A DNA stretch of 23,570 nt from Hyphomicrobiales bacterium (lineage in GTDB: Bacteria > Pseudomonadota > Alphaproteobacteria > Rhizobiales > Xanthobacteraceae): assembly GCA_023266695.1 (NCBI GenBank), contig JAHFPO010000014.1, positions 1-23,570 of the forward strand. Direction: 5' to 3'. The translations under genes were made by a program, and so were the position numbers. The notes under the pieces are model-generated. The model was not told the DNA's origin, made no database searches, and was given only the letters and a program-made list of their open reading frames with translations. Shown here one piece after another: positions 16,053 to 23,391 of the stretch (the stretch's first letter is position 1; every line of letters starts with the position of its first letter).

Positions 16053-16766
16053 ATGCGGCCGAGCCGGCGCGCGAACGACGAGATGCGCTCGGTCACGTTC
16101 GAGCGCGGCCTCTCCCGCCACGCCGAGGGCTCCTGTCTCGTCAAGTTCGGCGATACTCACGTGCTGGTCACGGCCTCGCTCGAAGAGCGGCTGCCGCCCT
16201 GGCTCAAGAATCAGGGCCGGGGCTGGGTCACCGCCGAATACGGCATGCTGCCGCGCGCGACTACGGAGCGCACCCGCCGCGAGGCGACCGCCGGGAGGCC
16301 GTCGGGACGGACGCTCGAGATCCAGCGTCTGGTCGGGCGCTCCTTGCGCACGGTCATAAACCTGGAGGCGCTCGGCGAGCGGCAGATCACCATCGATTGT
16401 GACGTGATCCAGGCCGACGGCGGCACCCGTACCGCCGCCATCACCGGCGCCTGGATCGCGCTCCACGATTGCATCGCCTGGATGAAGGCGCGCTCGATGC
16501 TCACGGGCAACCCGCTCAAGGAACATGTCGCGGCCGTCTCCTGCGGCATCTTCAAGGGCGAGCCCGTGCTCGATCTCGACTATGCGGAGGACTCCGAGGC
16601 CGAGACCGATATGAATTTCGTGATGACCGGTGCCGGCGGCATCATCGAGATTCAGGGCACGGCGGAGAAAACGCCGTTCTCGGAAGCGGAGCTCGCAGCC
16701 CTGATGGCGCTCGCGAAGAAGGGCACCGCGCGTCTGATCGAGCTGCAGAAGCTCGCCGTCGCCTGA
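16053..16766 (+). CDS. rph: Ribonuclease PH
   Basis: Phosphate-dependent 3'-5' exoribonuclease that trims tRNA 3' ends; 237 residues, the family norm. The start MRPSRRANDEMRSVTFERG is typical. The phosphate-binding arginine region (GRTLEIQRLVGRSLR), the catalytic/metal-binding acidic stretch (ITIDCDVIQADGGTRTAAITGA) and LDLDYAEDSEAETDMNFVM are all present. ATG 16053 has GGGGGAGA about six bases upstream. The frame is open to 15891 but the extra sequence shows no similarity and would overlap the hrcA control region. The 160-base hrcA-rph gap holds the ribosome-binding sites of both genes; I see no clear promoter pair or operator in it. Confidence 0.97.
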   Translation: MRPSRRANDEMRSVTFERGLSRHAEGSCLVKFGDTHVLVTASLEERLPPWLKNQGRGWVTAEYGMLPRATTERTRREATAGRPSGRTLEIQRLVGRSLRTVINLEALGERQITIDCDVIQADGGTRTAAITGAWIALHDCIAWMKARSMLTGNPLKEHVAAVSCGIFKGEPVLDLDYAEDSEAETDMNFVMTGAGGIIEIQGTAEKTPFSEAELAALMALAKKGTARLIELQKLAVA

Positions 16767-16773
16767 GCGCTCC

Positions 16774-17403
16774 ATGGCCCGCCGGCTCGAGGGGCGCGTC
16801 GTCATCGCGACTCATAATCCGGGCAAGCTCGCCGAAATGCGCGATCTGCTCGCGCGCTACGGCGTCAAGGCGGTCTCGGCGAGCGAGCTCGACCTCATCG
16901 AACCCAAGGAGACCGGCGCGAGTTTCGCCGAGAATGCGCGAATCAAGGCAGCCGCGGCGACAGCCGGCGCAGAGCTGCCGGCGCTCGCCGATGATTCGGG
17001 TCTCGTGGTCGAAGCGCTCGACGGCGAACCCGGAATCCATTCCGCCCGCTGGGCCGGTACCGATAAGGATTTCGCCCGCGCCATGCGTCTGGTCGAAGAG
17101 AAGCTCGCCGCCCGTGGTGCCACCGCCCCGGAGCGGCGGCGGGCGGCGTTTGTCTCTGTGCTTGCGCTGGCCTGGCCCGACGGCCATGGCGAGAGCTTCG
17201 AAGGCAGGGTCGAAGGAACGCTCATTTGGCCGCCGCGGGGCACGCGCGGTTTCGGCTATGATCCGATGTTCCTGCCCGACGGACATCAACGGACCTTCGG
17301 TGAAATGAGCGCCGAGGAAAAACACGGGTTGCCGCCGCGCGGGGCCGGCTTGTCGCATCGTGCGCGCGCCTTTATGGCGTTGGCGGAGGCCTGTCTTGAC
17401 TGA
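16774..17403 (+). CDS. rdgB: dITP/XTP pyrophosphatase (Ham1/RdgB family)
   Basis: Hydrolyses non-canonical purine nucleoside triphosphates (dITP, XTP) to monophosphates and so keeps inosine and xanthine out of DNA; 209 residues. The substrate-binding N-terminus reads VVIATHNPGKLAEMRDLL. ALADDSGLVVEALDGEPGIHSARW contains the catalytic aspartates, and GFGYDPMFLPDG and the C-terminal LSHRARAF are family signatures. It begins seven bases after the rph stop and its last codons overlap the start of hemW, so rph-rdgB-hemW reads as one operon. The ribosome-binding site is weak, consistent with coupling to rph. Confidence 0.97.
   Translation: MARRLEGRVVIATHNPGKLAEMRDLLARYGVKAVSASELDLIEPKETGASFAENARIKAAAATAGAELPALADDSGLVVEALDGEPGIHSARWAGTDKDFARAMRLVEEKLAARGATAPERRRAAFVSVLALAWPDGHGESFEGRVEGTLIWPPRGTRGFGYDPMFLPDGHQRTFGEMSAEEKHGLPPRGAGLSHRARAFMALAEACLD
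17385..17398 (+). promoter_or_regulatory. Shine-Dalgarno and TTG start that fix the hemW N-terminus
   Basis: GGAGG (17385-17389) is followed six bases later by TTG (17396-17398). The site lies inside the 3' end of rdgB. The only in-frame start further upstream would add residues unlike HemW. Confidence 0.7.
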
Positions 17404-18589
17404 AGCTCTCACCCTCGAGCGTCACGATACCGCCGTCACGCCGGATGGAGCGGGCTTCGCAGTCTATGTGCATTGGCCGTTCTGTCTGTCGAAATGCCCC
17501 TATTGCGATTTCAACAGCCACGTCCGCCATGAAGCGCCCGACGAGGCCCGGTTCGCGCGTGCGATTGCGGTCGAGATCGCCCATGCCGCTGCCAGCACTG
17601 GGCCGCGCGAGGTCGCGAGCATCTTCTTCGGCGGCGGCACGCCCTCGCTGATGAAGCCGGCGACGGTCGCGTCGATTCTAGAGGCGATCGCCCGGCACTG
17701 GTCGTTCTCGCCCGGTGTCGAGATCACGCTCGAAGCCAATCCGACGAGCGTCGAGGCCGATCGTTTCCGCGGCTATCGGTCGGCCGGCGTAAACCGGGTC
17801 TCGCTCGGGGTGCAATCGCTCGATGACGATGCGCTGAAGGCGCTCGGCCGGCTGCATACGGCCGCCGAAGCGCTCGCCGCCGTCGCCGTCGCCAAGGCGG
17901 CGTTCCCGCGCGTCTCCTTCGATCTCATCTATGCCCGTCCCGGCCAGACGCCGACGGCCTGGAAAGAAGAGCTGTTGCGCGCGCTCGCGGAGGCGGCCGA
18001 GCATCTTTCGCTCTATCAGCTCACCATCGAGGACGGCACGCCGTTCGCGGCGCTCCATCGCTCGGGGCGTCTCGTCGTCCCCGCCGCCGAGGATGCCCGC
18101 GCGCTGTGGGACGTGACGCAGGAAACTTGCGAGGCCGCCGGTTTTCCCGCCTACGAAATCTCGAATCATGCCCGGCCGGGCGCGGAGTGCCGTCACAATC
18201 TCGTCTATTGGCGGTCCGGCGAATATGCGGGCGTCGGTCCCGGCGCGCACGGTAGGATCGAGGACGGGAGCGCGCGCCGCGCCACCGCCACCGAGCGTCA
18301 TCCGGAACGCTGGCTCGCTCGCGTCGAGCAAATCGGTCACGGTCTCATCGTCGACGAGCCGCTCGGTCGGATCGAGCGGACGGACGAGTTTCTGCTGATG
18401 GGGCTGCGGCTTGCCGAAGGGGTCGACCGCCTGCGCTACACCCGCCTGGCGGGGCGCGATTTCGATCCCGGGCGCGTTGCCGCGCTCGAGGAGCAAGGAC
18501 TGGTCGAAACCACCGCGGCGGGCCGGCTGCGCGTCACGGCCGCCGGGTTTCCGCTGCTCGATGCGATCGTCGCCGATCTCGCGGCTTGA
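17396..18589 (+). CDS. hemW: Heme chaperone HemW (radical SAM, coproporphyrinogen III oxidase-like)
   Basis: HemW binds heme and hands it to target proteins; it resembles HemN but is not a coproporphyrinogen oxidase. Starting at TTG 17396 the protein has 397 residues. The radical SAM cluster motif CxxxCxxC is at Cys30, Cys34 and Cys37 (CLSKCPYCDFNSH), preceded by VYVHWPF. FFGGGTPSLM is the SAM-binding GGGTP, and the C-terminal part has HNLVYWRSGEYAGVGPGAHGR and the winged-helix-like HemN C domain (FLLMGLRLAEGVD). The extra Cys of true HemN (CxxxCxxCxC) is replaced by Phe, which marks HemW. It overlaps rdgB by eight bases and converges with the lipoprotein gene, with three bases between stops. 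Confidence 0.94.
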   Translation: MTEALTLERHDTAVTPDGAGFAVYVHWPFCLSKCPYCDFNSHVRHEAPDEARFARAIAVEIAHAAASTGPREVASIFFGGGTPSLMKPATVASILEAIARHWSFSPGVEITLEANPTSVEADRFRGYRSAGVNRVSLGVQSLDDDALKALGRLHTAAEALAAVAVAKAAFPRVSFDLIYARPGQTPTAWKEELLRALAEAAEHLSLYQLTIEDGTPFAALHRSGRLVVPAAEDARALWDVTQETCEAAGFPAYEISNHARPGAECRHNLVYWRSGEYAGVGPGAHGRIEDGSARRATATERHPERWLARVEQIGHGLIVDEPLGRIERTDEFLLMGLRLAEGVDRLRYTRLAGRDFDPGRVAALEEQGLVETTAAGRLRVTAAGFPLLDAIVADLAA

Positions 18590-18592
18590 GCT

Positions 18593-19819
18593 TCAGAGCG
18601 CGGCACTGGTGAAGCCGCGCGGCGCCGGGCTGATGACGCGCACGGCGCCGTTGCGCATCTCCATCACGGCAAGGCCGCGTTCGCAGGTGCCGTCGGAGCG
18701 GAACCGAAAGACGCCGTCGATGCCGTTGAAGCCCGACGGATTGGTCAGCACCTCTTCCGAGAATCGGTTCGGTCCCTGGGTTCTCACCAGGGCGGCGACG
18801 AGCGAGACCGCGTCATAGGCAAGACTCGCCGTGCGCACCGGGTCGCGCCCGAAGCGCGCCTTGTAGCGCTGCGTGAAGGCGCGATAGCCGGTGATGTCCG
18901 GCGCGGCGAACCAGGCGCCATTGAGATTCGGATCGGAGAACAGCTTGGGGTCGTCCCATAAGCCAGTGCCGATGAACTGGAGGCGGCGCGAGGAAACCCC
19001 ATTGGCATTGAGGAGCTGGACCACTTGCGGCGTCGTATCGGCGGCATCGGCGATAAAGACGGCGTCGGCTTGCCTGACCGAGGCGGCGACCTTCTTCACT
19101 TGGTCGGCTATCCTCGCGGTCTCGCTCGGATAATGCTCGAGCGCGACGACGCGAGCCTTGCGCGCCGCCACCGCCTGTTTGAAGCCGCCTTCGACCACCG
19201 TGCCATAGGCATTGTCGGGCACCAGCGCTAGAAACGACTTTCTTCCGTTCGCGACGGCATAGCCGACGATTCGCTCGACGTCGGATTCGGGCAGAAAGCT
19301 CAGCAGATAGACGCCGCGGGCGGCGACATTGGTGTCGGTCGAGAAAGCGATCATCGGTATGCCGCGATTGCGCGTGATCTGACCCGCCGCCGCGACGGAA
19401 TGGCTGAACAGAGGTCCGAGGATAATCTCGGCGCCTTCGCTGAGCGCAGCCTGCGCCGCAGCCTGCGCGCCTTGCGCGGTGCCGGCGTCGTCCTTGACGA
19501 TGAGCTGGATGTTCGGATTGGCGAACTCGGCGAGCGCGAGCTCGGCGGCGTTGCGCATCGACTGGGCCGCGGCGCCGGCATTTCCTTCGGCGCTCAATGA
19601 CAGGATGAGACCCACCCGGACCCCGCCAAACGCGCCGAGGTTGCTTTGTTGCTGCACTTCCGGCGACGGGAGCGGAGAGCCGATCGTCGGGCCGAAATCA
19701 GGGCTGAATGAACTGGAGCAGCCCGCTACCGCGAGCCCGAGAATGGCGAGCAGGCCTCGCAGCCAGCATGGGAGCCCCCTCGCGCCCGAACTCGTCGTCC
19801 CGTCGGCACGCAAAAACAT
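18593..19819 (-). CDS. LpoA-like penicillin-binding protein activator, lipoprotein with periplasmic-binding fold
   Basis: A 408-residue probable lipoprotein. Residues 20-34 form a lipoprotein signal ending in the lipobox LAVAGC, with Cys34 as the lipidated residue. The mature part is a type 1 periplasmic-binding (leucine-binding-like) fold: VGLILSLSAEGNAGAAAQSM, GAEIILGPLFSHSVAAAG, IPMIAFSTDTNVA, AYDAVSLVAALV. Such proteins beside rsmI and yraN are annotated as penicillin-binding protein activators after E. coli LpoA, whose gene also neighbours rsmI and yraN. Here only the ligand-binding half is present; the N-terminal TPR-like half of LpoA is missing, as in other alphaproteobacteria. GAGG precedes the ATG by five bases. 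Whether it activates a PBP or binds a small ligand is not settled by sequence. Confidence 0.85.
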   Translation of the reverse strand: MFLRADGTTSSGARGLPCWLRGLLAILGLAVAGCSSSFSPDFGPTIGSPLPSPEVQQQSNLGAFGGVRVGLILSLSAEGNAGAAAQSMRNAAELALAEFANPNIQLIVKDDAGTAQGAQAAAQAALSEGAEIILGPLFSHSVAAAGQITRNRGIPMIAFSTDTNVAARGVYLLSFLPESDVERIVGYAVANGRKSFLALVPDNAYGTVVEGGFKQAVAARKARVVALEHYPSETARIADQVKKVAASVRQADAVFIADAADTTPQVVQLLNANGVSSRRLQFIGTGLWDDPKLFSDPNLNGAWFAAPDITGYRAFTQRYKARFGRDPVRTASLAYDAVSLVAALVRTQGPNRFSEEVLTNPSGFNGIDGVFRFRSDGTCERGLAVMEMRNGAVRVISPAPRGFTSAAL

Positions 19820-19968
19820 CCGATCCTCGGCTATCGGCGAGCGCCCCCCTTTTACGGGGCAATCTGCGGCAGCAGGATGCCCATGTCAAAGTTTCCAACC
19901 AGTTTCGAGGCTCTACCCGGCTGTCCCCTGCCCGCGGCGACCGCTAGAGTTCGAGCTGGCCGCCTGCC

Positions 19969-20889
19969 ATGCCTCAAAACCGCGACCCGCAAAGCCGAGA
20001 CGCCCGTAGAGAGCATTCGTTCAGTCTCGAGCCCGCCGCGCTCGCGCCCGGGCTTCATGTGGTCGCAACCCCGATCGGTAATTTGAGCGACGTGACCTTG
20101 CGCGCGCTGCAGGTGCTGGCGAGCGCCGATCTGGTGTTGTGCGAGGACACCCGCGTCACGCGCAGGCTCATCGAGCGCTATGGTCTGAAGCCCGCGCTTC
20201 TCGCCTATCACGACCACAATGCCGCAGCGGTGCGCCCGCGCGTGCTCGCACGCCTCGGCGAGGGCGCGGCAGTCGCACTGGTATCGGACGCCGGCACCCC
20301 ACTCATATCCGATCCCGGCTACAAACTGGTGGAAGCCGCGATCGCAGCCGGCCATCGCGTCTATCCGGTGCCGGGACCCTCGGCCGCGCTCGCGGCGCTG
20401 GTCGCGGCGGGCTTGCCGACCGATCGGTTCCTGTTCGAAGGATTCCTTCCGGTGAAGGCCGGGCAACGCCGTACGCGCATCGGCGAGATCGCGAGCGTGC
20501 CGGCGACGCTGGTGCTCTACGAGAGCGGACCGCGCCTCACCCGGAGCCTCGCCGATCTTGCCGCCGGTCTCGGAGCAAGACCCGCCGCGGTCTGCCGCGA
20601 GCTCACCAAGCTCTACGAGGAAATCCGCCGCGGCAGTCTAGCGGAGCTTTCCGCCCATTATGCGAAGGCTGGTCCGCCCAAGGGCGAAATCGTGATCGTG
20701 ATCGGGCCACCCGATGCCGACGCGCCGGCGGCTTCGTTCGAAGAGCTCGATCGGCGGCTTGAGGTGGCGCTCGCCAAATTGTCGCTCAAAGACGCGGCCG
20801 CCGCCATCGCCGCCGAGACCGGTTTGCCGCGGCGCGAGGTCTATCGCCGCGCGCTGGCGCTCGCGGGCGCACGAGGGAGCAAGGAATGA
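19969..20889 (+). CDS. rsmI: 16S rRNA (cytidine(1402)-2'-O)-methyltransferase
   Basis: Adds the 2'-O-methyl group at C1402 in the ribosomal decoding centre; 306 residues. The SAM-binding entry motif is HVVATPIGNLSDVTLRAL, followed by CEDTRVTRRLIERYG, the VALVSDAGTPLISDPGYKLV loop and the VPGPSAALAALVAAGLP stretch, all diagnostic of the RsmI branch of the tetrapyrrole-methylase fold. The C-terminal helix-turn-helix-like tail ends in TGLPRREVYRRALAL. About 30 residues precede the catalytic core, slightly longer than E. coli. The ribosome-binding site is weak. It is divergent from the lipoprotein gene across 149 bases, and its stop overlaps the yraN start. Confidence 0.97.
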   Translation: MPQNRDPQSRDARREHSFSLEPAALAPGLHVVATPIGNLSDVTLRALQVLASADLVLCEDTRVTRRLIERYGLKPALLAYHDHNAAAVRPRVLARLGEGAAVALVSDAGTPLISDPGYKLVEAAIAAGHRVYPVPGPSAALAALVAAGLPTDRFLFEGFLPVKAGQRRTRIGEIASVPATLVLYESGPRLTRSLADLAAGLGARPAAVCRELTKLYEEIRRGSLAELSAHYAKAGPPKGEIVIVIGPPDADAPAASFEELDRRLEVALAKLSLKDAAAAIAAETGLPRREVYRRALALAGARGSKE

Positions 20890-21269
20890 GCGAGGAGAAA
20901 GTCCGCAACGCCCGCAAGCAGGCCGCCTTTCGGTTAGGCGTCTCGGCCGAAGGCCGGGCGGCTCTTTTTCTTCTCGCCAAGGGCTATCGCGAGCTGGCGC
21001 GGCGCTGGAAAAGCCCGGTGGGCGAGGTCGATCTCGTCATGCGGCGCGGGCGCATGCTCGTTTTCGTCGAGGTCAAGGCGCGCAACCGGTTCGAGGATGC
21101 CGCCGAGGCGGTCACGGTCCGCCAGCGCCAGCGGATCGTCGCCGGCGCCGAGGCCTGGCTTGCGGCCCACCCCGAACATGCGGGATACGACATGCGCTTC
21201 GACGCCGTGCTGGTGGCGCCCGGCCGGCTGCCGAAGCATCTCATTGCGGCCTTCGAGGCCGAGGCTTGA
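20886..21269 (+). CDS. yraN: YraN family (UPF0102) endonuclease-like protein
   Basis: A 127-residue protein with the PD-(D/E)XK-like nuclease core of the YraN/UPF0102 family: AEGRAALFLLAKGYRELARRW, then GEVDLVMRRGRMLVFVEVKAR, which contains the acidic and E-V-K residues expected for metal-dependent DNA cleavage. Function in the cell is not established; its constant partnership with rsmI and the lipoprotein gene is seen here too. The ATG overlaps the rsmI TGA (ATGA), indicating translational coupling, and gshB follows after 14 bases. Confidence 0.93.
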   Translation: MSEEKVRNARKQAAFRLGVSAEGRAALFLLAKGYRELARRWKSPVGEVDLVMRRGRMLVFVEVKARNRFEDAAEAVTVRQRQRIVAGAEAWLAAHPEHAGYDMRFDAVLVAPGRLPKHLIAAFEAEA

Positions 21270-21272
21270 GCC

Positions 21273-21286
21273 GGGAGGGATCGTTG
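21273..21286 (+). promoter_or_regulatory. Shine-Dalgarno and TTG start that fix the gshB N-terminus
   Basis: GGGAGG (21273-21278) is followed five bases later by TTG (21284-21286). The resulting N-terminus, SLKVAVQMDPIEKI after the initiator, matches glutathione synthetases. The alternative ATG at 21308 would cut into the first conserved strand. Confidence 0.7.
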
Positions 21287-22231
21287 TCGCTCAAAGTCGC
21301 CGTCCAAATGGACCCGATCGAGAAGATCAAGATCGCGGGCGATTCGACCTTCGCGCTGCTCCTGGAGGCGCAGGCGCGCGGCCATGCGCTTTCCTATTAC
21401 ACGCCTGATCGGCTCGTGATGCTCGACGGGCGCGTGTTCGCGACCGTGCAGCCGCTCAAAGTGCGCGACAAGGAAGGTGATCATTTCACCCTCGGCGATG
21501 CCAAGCGGATCGAGCTATCGAGCCTCGACGTGGTGCTGTTGCGCCAGGACCCGCCCTTCGATCTCGCCTATATCACCACGACGCATATCCTGGAGCGCAT
21601 TCACCCGAAGACGCTGGTAGTCAACGATCCGGCCTCCGTGCGCAACGCGCCCGAAAAGATGTTCGTGACCGAGTTCGTCGAGCTGATGCCGCCGACGCTC
21701 CTCGTCCGCGACCTCGACGAGATAAAGGCGTTCCGCACGCGTCACGGCGACATCGTAATGAAGCCGCTCTACGGCAAGGGCGGCGAATCGGTGTTTCGCG
21801 TGGAGCGCGAGGATCTGAATTTCGGCTCGCTCTACGACCTCTTCGCCACCACCTTCCGCGAGCAATGGGTGGTGCAGAAATTCCTGCCGGCGGTGAAGGA
21901 GGGCGATAAGCGCATCATCCTGGTGGACGGCGAGTTCGCGGGTGCCGTCAACCGCGTGCCGGCGCTGAACGATCTCCGCTCCAACATGGTGCGCGGCGGC
22001 ATCGCCAAGCCGACCGAGCTCACCAAACGGGAACGCGAGATTTGCGAGCGCATCGGGCCGGCGCTGAAGAGCCGCGGGCTGCTGTTCGTCGGCATCGACG
22101 TGATCGACGGGTTTCTCACCGAGATCAACGTCACCTCGCCCACCGGCATCCGCGCCATCAAGAAGCTCGGCGGGCCGGACGTGGCGGCGATGATCTGGGA
22201 CAGGATCGAGGGACTTCGGAAACGTGCCTGA
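21284..22231 (+). CDS. gshB: Glutathione synthetase
   Basis: Joins glycine to gamma-glutamylcysteine using ATP, the second step of glutathione synthesis; 315 residues, standard length. The N-terminal segment VAVQMDPIEKIKIAGDSTFALL and LLRQDPPFDLAYITTTHILE are the conserved substrate domain. The ATP-grasp part has VMKPLYGKGGESVF, RIILVDGEFAGAVNRVP, SNMVRGGIAKP and the metal-binding end GIDVIDGFLTEINVTSPTGIR. It lies 14 bases after yraN, so lipoprotein-divergent rsmI-yraN-gshB forms one transcription unit. The following secreted-protein frame is open across the gshB stop, but a better start lies 86 bases further on. Confidence 0.97.
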   Translation: MSLKVAVQMDPIEKIKIAGDSTFALLLEAQARGHALSYYTPDRLVMLDGRVFATVQPLKVRDKEGDHFTLGDAKRIELSSLDVVLLRQDPPFDLAYITTTHILERIHPKTLVVNDPASVRNAPEKMFVTEFVELMPPTLLVRDLDEIKAFRTRHGDIVMKPLYGKGGESVFRVEREDLNFGSLYDLFATTFREQWVVQKFLPAVKEGDKRIILVDGEFAGAVNRVPALNDLRSNMVRGGIAKPTELTKREREICERIGPALKSRGLLFVGIDVIDGFLTEINVTSPTGIRAIKKLGGPDVAAMIWDRIEGLRKRA

Positions 22232-22303
22232 TCGCTTGATGGCGGCGATACTCTTACTCCCCTCTCTTTGTGCTTCACCGAACCTTCCGCTACCCTCGAC
22301 GGC

Positions 22304-22319
22304 GGAGGGACGGGGCTTG
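22304..22319 (+). promoter_or_regulatory. Shine-Dalgarno and TTG start proposed for the amidase-like gene
   Basis: GGAGGG (22304-22309) is followed seven bases later by TTG (22317-22319). The protein then opens with a normal signal peptide. The frame is also open from a GTG at 22224, which overlaps the gshB stop and lacks a ribosome-binding site. Confidence 0.55.
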
Positions 22320-23306
22320 GTTCTGCGTATTTCGACGGTCGCATTCAAGGGCAAGACCAAGAGGCGCTTGCGGCCGGCGCTCATTGCCGCGGGCGTTGTA
22401 ATGGCGATGCTGTGTGCGCCCTTCGACGCCTGGGGGATCGGCGAGTGCCGCTTCCCGCCGCGCCCGCCGGTCGTTCTCAAGAACATGGGGATCTGCGGGT
22501 TCGATCCGGAATTGTTGAGCTTCGCCGGCGAACCCGCGCAACAGGCCGCCTGTCTGTTGAGCCCGGTTCGCGCCATTGGAAAGCTCGAGCCTCCGCTCGG
22601 CAGCCTTCCCGCGGTTCTGGCAAGCCGGGTCGGGAATTCGTTCGAGCTTCCCGCCCGCGACGCCGTCCGCGCCTTCCTGCGCGAGCAGAATCTGGATACG
22701 GATTTCGGAGAAAATCTTTCGCGGCCGGTCGCGCACGCCCAAGACAACGACCCGCTCGCGCGCTCGGCCAGCTATTTCGTGATCCACGATACGAGCGCGC
22801 CGAATTTCGGCGCGAGACCCTGGCCCAAGGACATCGATCAAGATCCGAAGATCAACAATCTTGGCCGTTATGCCTGCGCGAACAAGATCGAGCGAGCCCA
22901 TGTCTTCATCAATCGCTCCGGCGAATTGCTGCTCGGTCACGACTACGAGGTTCCCTGGCGAGCGACGAAGTTCGAAATGGCGACCAATTTCAGCTCGGCC
23001 CTGAAGGGGCTTTTCCTGCACGTTGAGCTCATCCAGCCGCGGCGACGCTATCCGGGACGCGGGCGGCATAATGATTTCCTCGCTCCCGAGCCAGGCTTCA
23101 CGCCCGCGCAATATGACCGGCTGGCGCTCACCTATGTCGTCGCCAGCGTTCGCGCCCAATTCTGGCTGATCCCGGCCTATCACGCCGTGATCGACGAGGG
23201 GATCTACGACAAGCACGACGACCCGCAGAATTTCGAACTCACGGCATTCGCGGGGAGTCTCGAGAAGCTCTTGGACCGCTTGCGAAAACCCGCGAATCGC
23301 TCCTGA
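22317..23306 (+). CDS. Secreted N-acetylmuramoyl-L-alanine amidase-like (Amidase_2 fold) protein
   Basis: A 329-residue exported protein of uncertain activity. A signal peptide is visible: basic KGKTKRRLR, a hydrophobic LIAAGVVMAMLCA, and likely cleavage after AWG near residue 40. From about residue 153 it resembles peptidoglycan amidases of the Amidase_2/PGRP fold: YFVIHDTSAPN (His157, the usual first zinc ligand), ERAHVFINRSGELLLGHDY, LHVELIQPRR, FTPAQYDRLALTYV and YDKHDDPQNFEL. The AmpD-like GHSDIAPGRKxDPG segment is altered; His289 and Asp302 could be the remaining ligands with a three-residue insertion. The first half (residues 41-150) is unrecognised and holds four cysteines. It follows gshB by 85 bases and lies just before an insertion element. 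Confidence 0.6.
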   Translation: MVLRISTVAFKGKTKRRLRPALIAAGVVMAMLCAPFDAWGIGECRFPPRPPVVLKNMGICGFDPELLSFAGEPAQQAACLLSPVRAIGKLEPPLGSLPAVLASRVGNSFELPARDAVRAFLREQNLDTDFGENLSRPVAHAQDNDPLARSASYFVIHDTSAPNFGARPWPKDIDQDPKINNLGRYACANKIERAHVFINRSGELLLGHDYEVPWRATKFEMATNFSSALKGLFLHVELIQPRRRYPGRGRHNDFLAPEPGFTPAQYDRLALTYVVASVRAQFWLIPAYHAVIDEGIYDKHDDPQNFELTAFAGSLEKLLDRLRKPANRS

Positions 23307-23356
23307 TATTTCGTTCCCTAAATGTTCTTGTGCTGAAGCGGCGCAATTATCCCCTA

Positions 23357-23385
23357 TAGACATGTAACCAGGAACCTGCTATAAA
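23357..23385 (+). promoter_or_regulatory. Candidate sigma-70 promoter of the transposase
   Basis: TAGACA (23357-23362), exactly 17 bases, then TATAAA (23380-23385): five of six matches to each consensus hexamer. Transcription would start near 23392, which is the A of the transposase ATG, so the message may be leaderless or nearly so. Confidence 0.55.
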
Positions 23386-23391
23386 AGTGGC

